This document shows positions 5,901 to 6,138 of a stretch of 6,138 bases of DNA, in pieces (the stretch's first letter is position 1; every line of letters starts with the position of its first letter). The position numbers and the translations under genes are program-made. This stretch comes from DATMBL01 sp050735975 (GTDB lineage: Bacteria > Desulfobacterota > Binatia > UBA9968): contig JBOHVS010000204.1 of the NCBI GenBank assembly GCA_050735975.1, forward strand, positions 1 to 6,138, given 5' to 3'. The notes under the pieces are model-generated. The model was not told the DNA's origin and did not search any database. It saw only the letters and a list, made by a program, of their open reading frames with translations.

Positions 5901-5967
5901 CTTCAATACCCTCGACGATTTCGCGGAGGTTCTGGTCAATATCGATCGGGCCCTAGAACAGCGCTGA
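5896..5967 (+). pseudogene. Orphan C-terminal tail of another gene, perhaps a class V aminotransferase
   Basis: In the frame one base later than the dehydrogenase, 23 residues, ASFNTLDDFAEVLVNIDRAL followed by EQR, run to TGA 5965-5967. The pattern (F/Y)NTLDD followed by an amphipathic helix and stop looks like the C-terminus of class V PLP enzymes (cysteine desulfurase-like). That resemblance is from memory and weak. Its upstream body is missing: reading back, the frame enters the dehydrogenase out of phase. It is best explained as the 3' end of a gene fused to the dehydrogenase 5' end by a deletion near 5896-5900. Confidence 0.4.
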
Positions 5968-6014
5968 TCGACGCCGCAGGCGCCGTTTTCTACTGGCATC
6001 GAATCAATCTGAAG

Positions 6015-6138
6015 TTAGCTCTTTTTAATGGGGTGGCGGCCCAGGAAGTCAAGCAGGGCGGAAATCGCCCCTGTGCCGTCCCAAAACGTCATATGCTTCA
6101 CGTCAGGCACCAGGATCAGTTCTGCCCCCGGGACCAAT
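6015..6138 (-). CDS. Alpha/beta hydrolase, C-terminal fragment at the window edge
   Basis: Forty residues plus the TAA stop (6015-6017) are visible on the minus strand; the gene continues past the right edge. LVPGAELILVPDVKHMTFWD followed by a helix and DFLGRHP is the canonical end of an alpha/beta-hydrolase: the last core strand, then the loop bearing the catalytic histidine (in VKHMTFWDG), then the closing helix. Nucleophile and acid residues lie outside the window, so activity and subgroup cannot be judged. It converges on the plus-strand remnants, with 47 bp between the stops (5967 and 6015). It shows no sequence link to the other hydrolase at 3167-3853 beyond the shared fold. Confidence 0.8.
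   Translation of the reverse strand, partial: LVPGAELILVPDVKHMTFWDGTGAISALLDFLGRHPIKKS

Noticed and set aside
1..6138. CRISPR array, tRNA, rRNA, toxin-antitoxin or defence module
   Set aside because: No regularly spaced repeats, no cloverleaf or rRNA-like segments, and no recognisable defence or toxin motifs on either strand.

Overview
This window reads as a piece of an accessory, partly decaying region from an uncultivated, moderately GC-rich bacterium. Three things point to a soil, sediment or sponge-type lineage near the former Deltaproteobacteria, Methylomirabilota (NC10), Rokubacteria or Tectomicrobia. These are the style of the tetratricopeptide (TPR) protein, the style of the D-2-hydroxyacid dehydrogenase remnant, and a short dispersed repeat with GCTGCTGAAAAA-type ends. 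That placement is inference from remembered sequence style, not from a search.

Layout, left to right. Bases 1-655 hold no convincing gene: an IS21-like terminal-repeat remnant (76-119), a perfect 18-bp palindrome (259-276) and a minus-strand intrinsic terminator (371-397). A decayed 3' half of a pabC-type aminodeoxychorismate lyase domain follows (656-1005, minus). It has a frameshift, and valine sits where the PLP lysine should be. It abuts an intact COG0402-type amidohydrolase/deaminase (1006-2355, minus). The leader of that gene is a GA-rich hexamer microsatellite, and just beyond it lies a MITE-like repeat (2439-2591). Two more minus-strand genes form a tight pair: an alpha/beta hydrolase of the KANL3/Tex30 type (3167-3853, TTG start) followed 13 bp later by a three-repeat TPR protein (2656-3153).

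A 485-bp divergent intergenic region (3854-4338) carries a promoter with a perfect -35 box, a small hairpin and a strong terminator-like hairpin placed in series. The plus-strand block beyond it starts with an intact 12-helix major facilitator superfamily (MFS) transporter (4339-5520). It is followed 29 bp later by the first 117 codons of a D-isomer-specific 2-hydroxyacid dehydrogenase (5550-5900), cut before its NAD-binding domain and joined out of frame to the C-terminal tail of an unrelated gene (to 5967). The window ends inside the C-terminus of a second alpha/beta hydrolase on the minus strand (6015 to the edge).

The intact genes (deaminase, hydrolase, TPR protein, exporter/importer) suggest small-molecule turnover and transport, but no single pathway is proven. 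The clearest biological signal is genome erosion: two truncated enzyme genes, IS and MITE debris, and possible regulatory RNA structure before the transporter. I found no CRISPR array, rRNA, tRNA, phage module or recognisable defence system.
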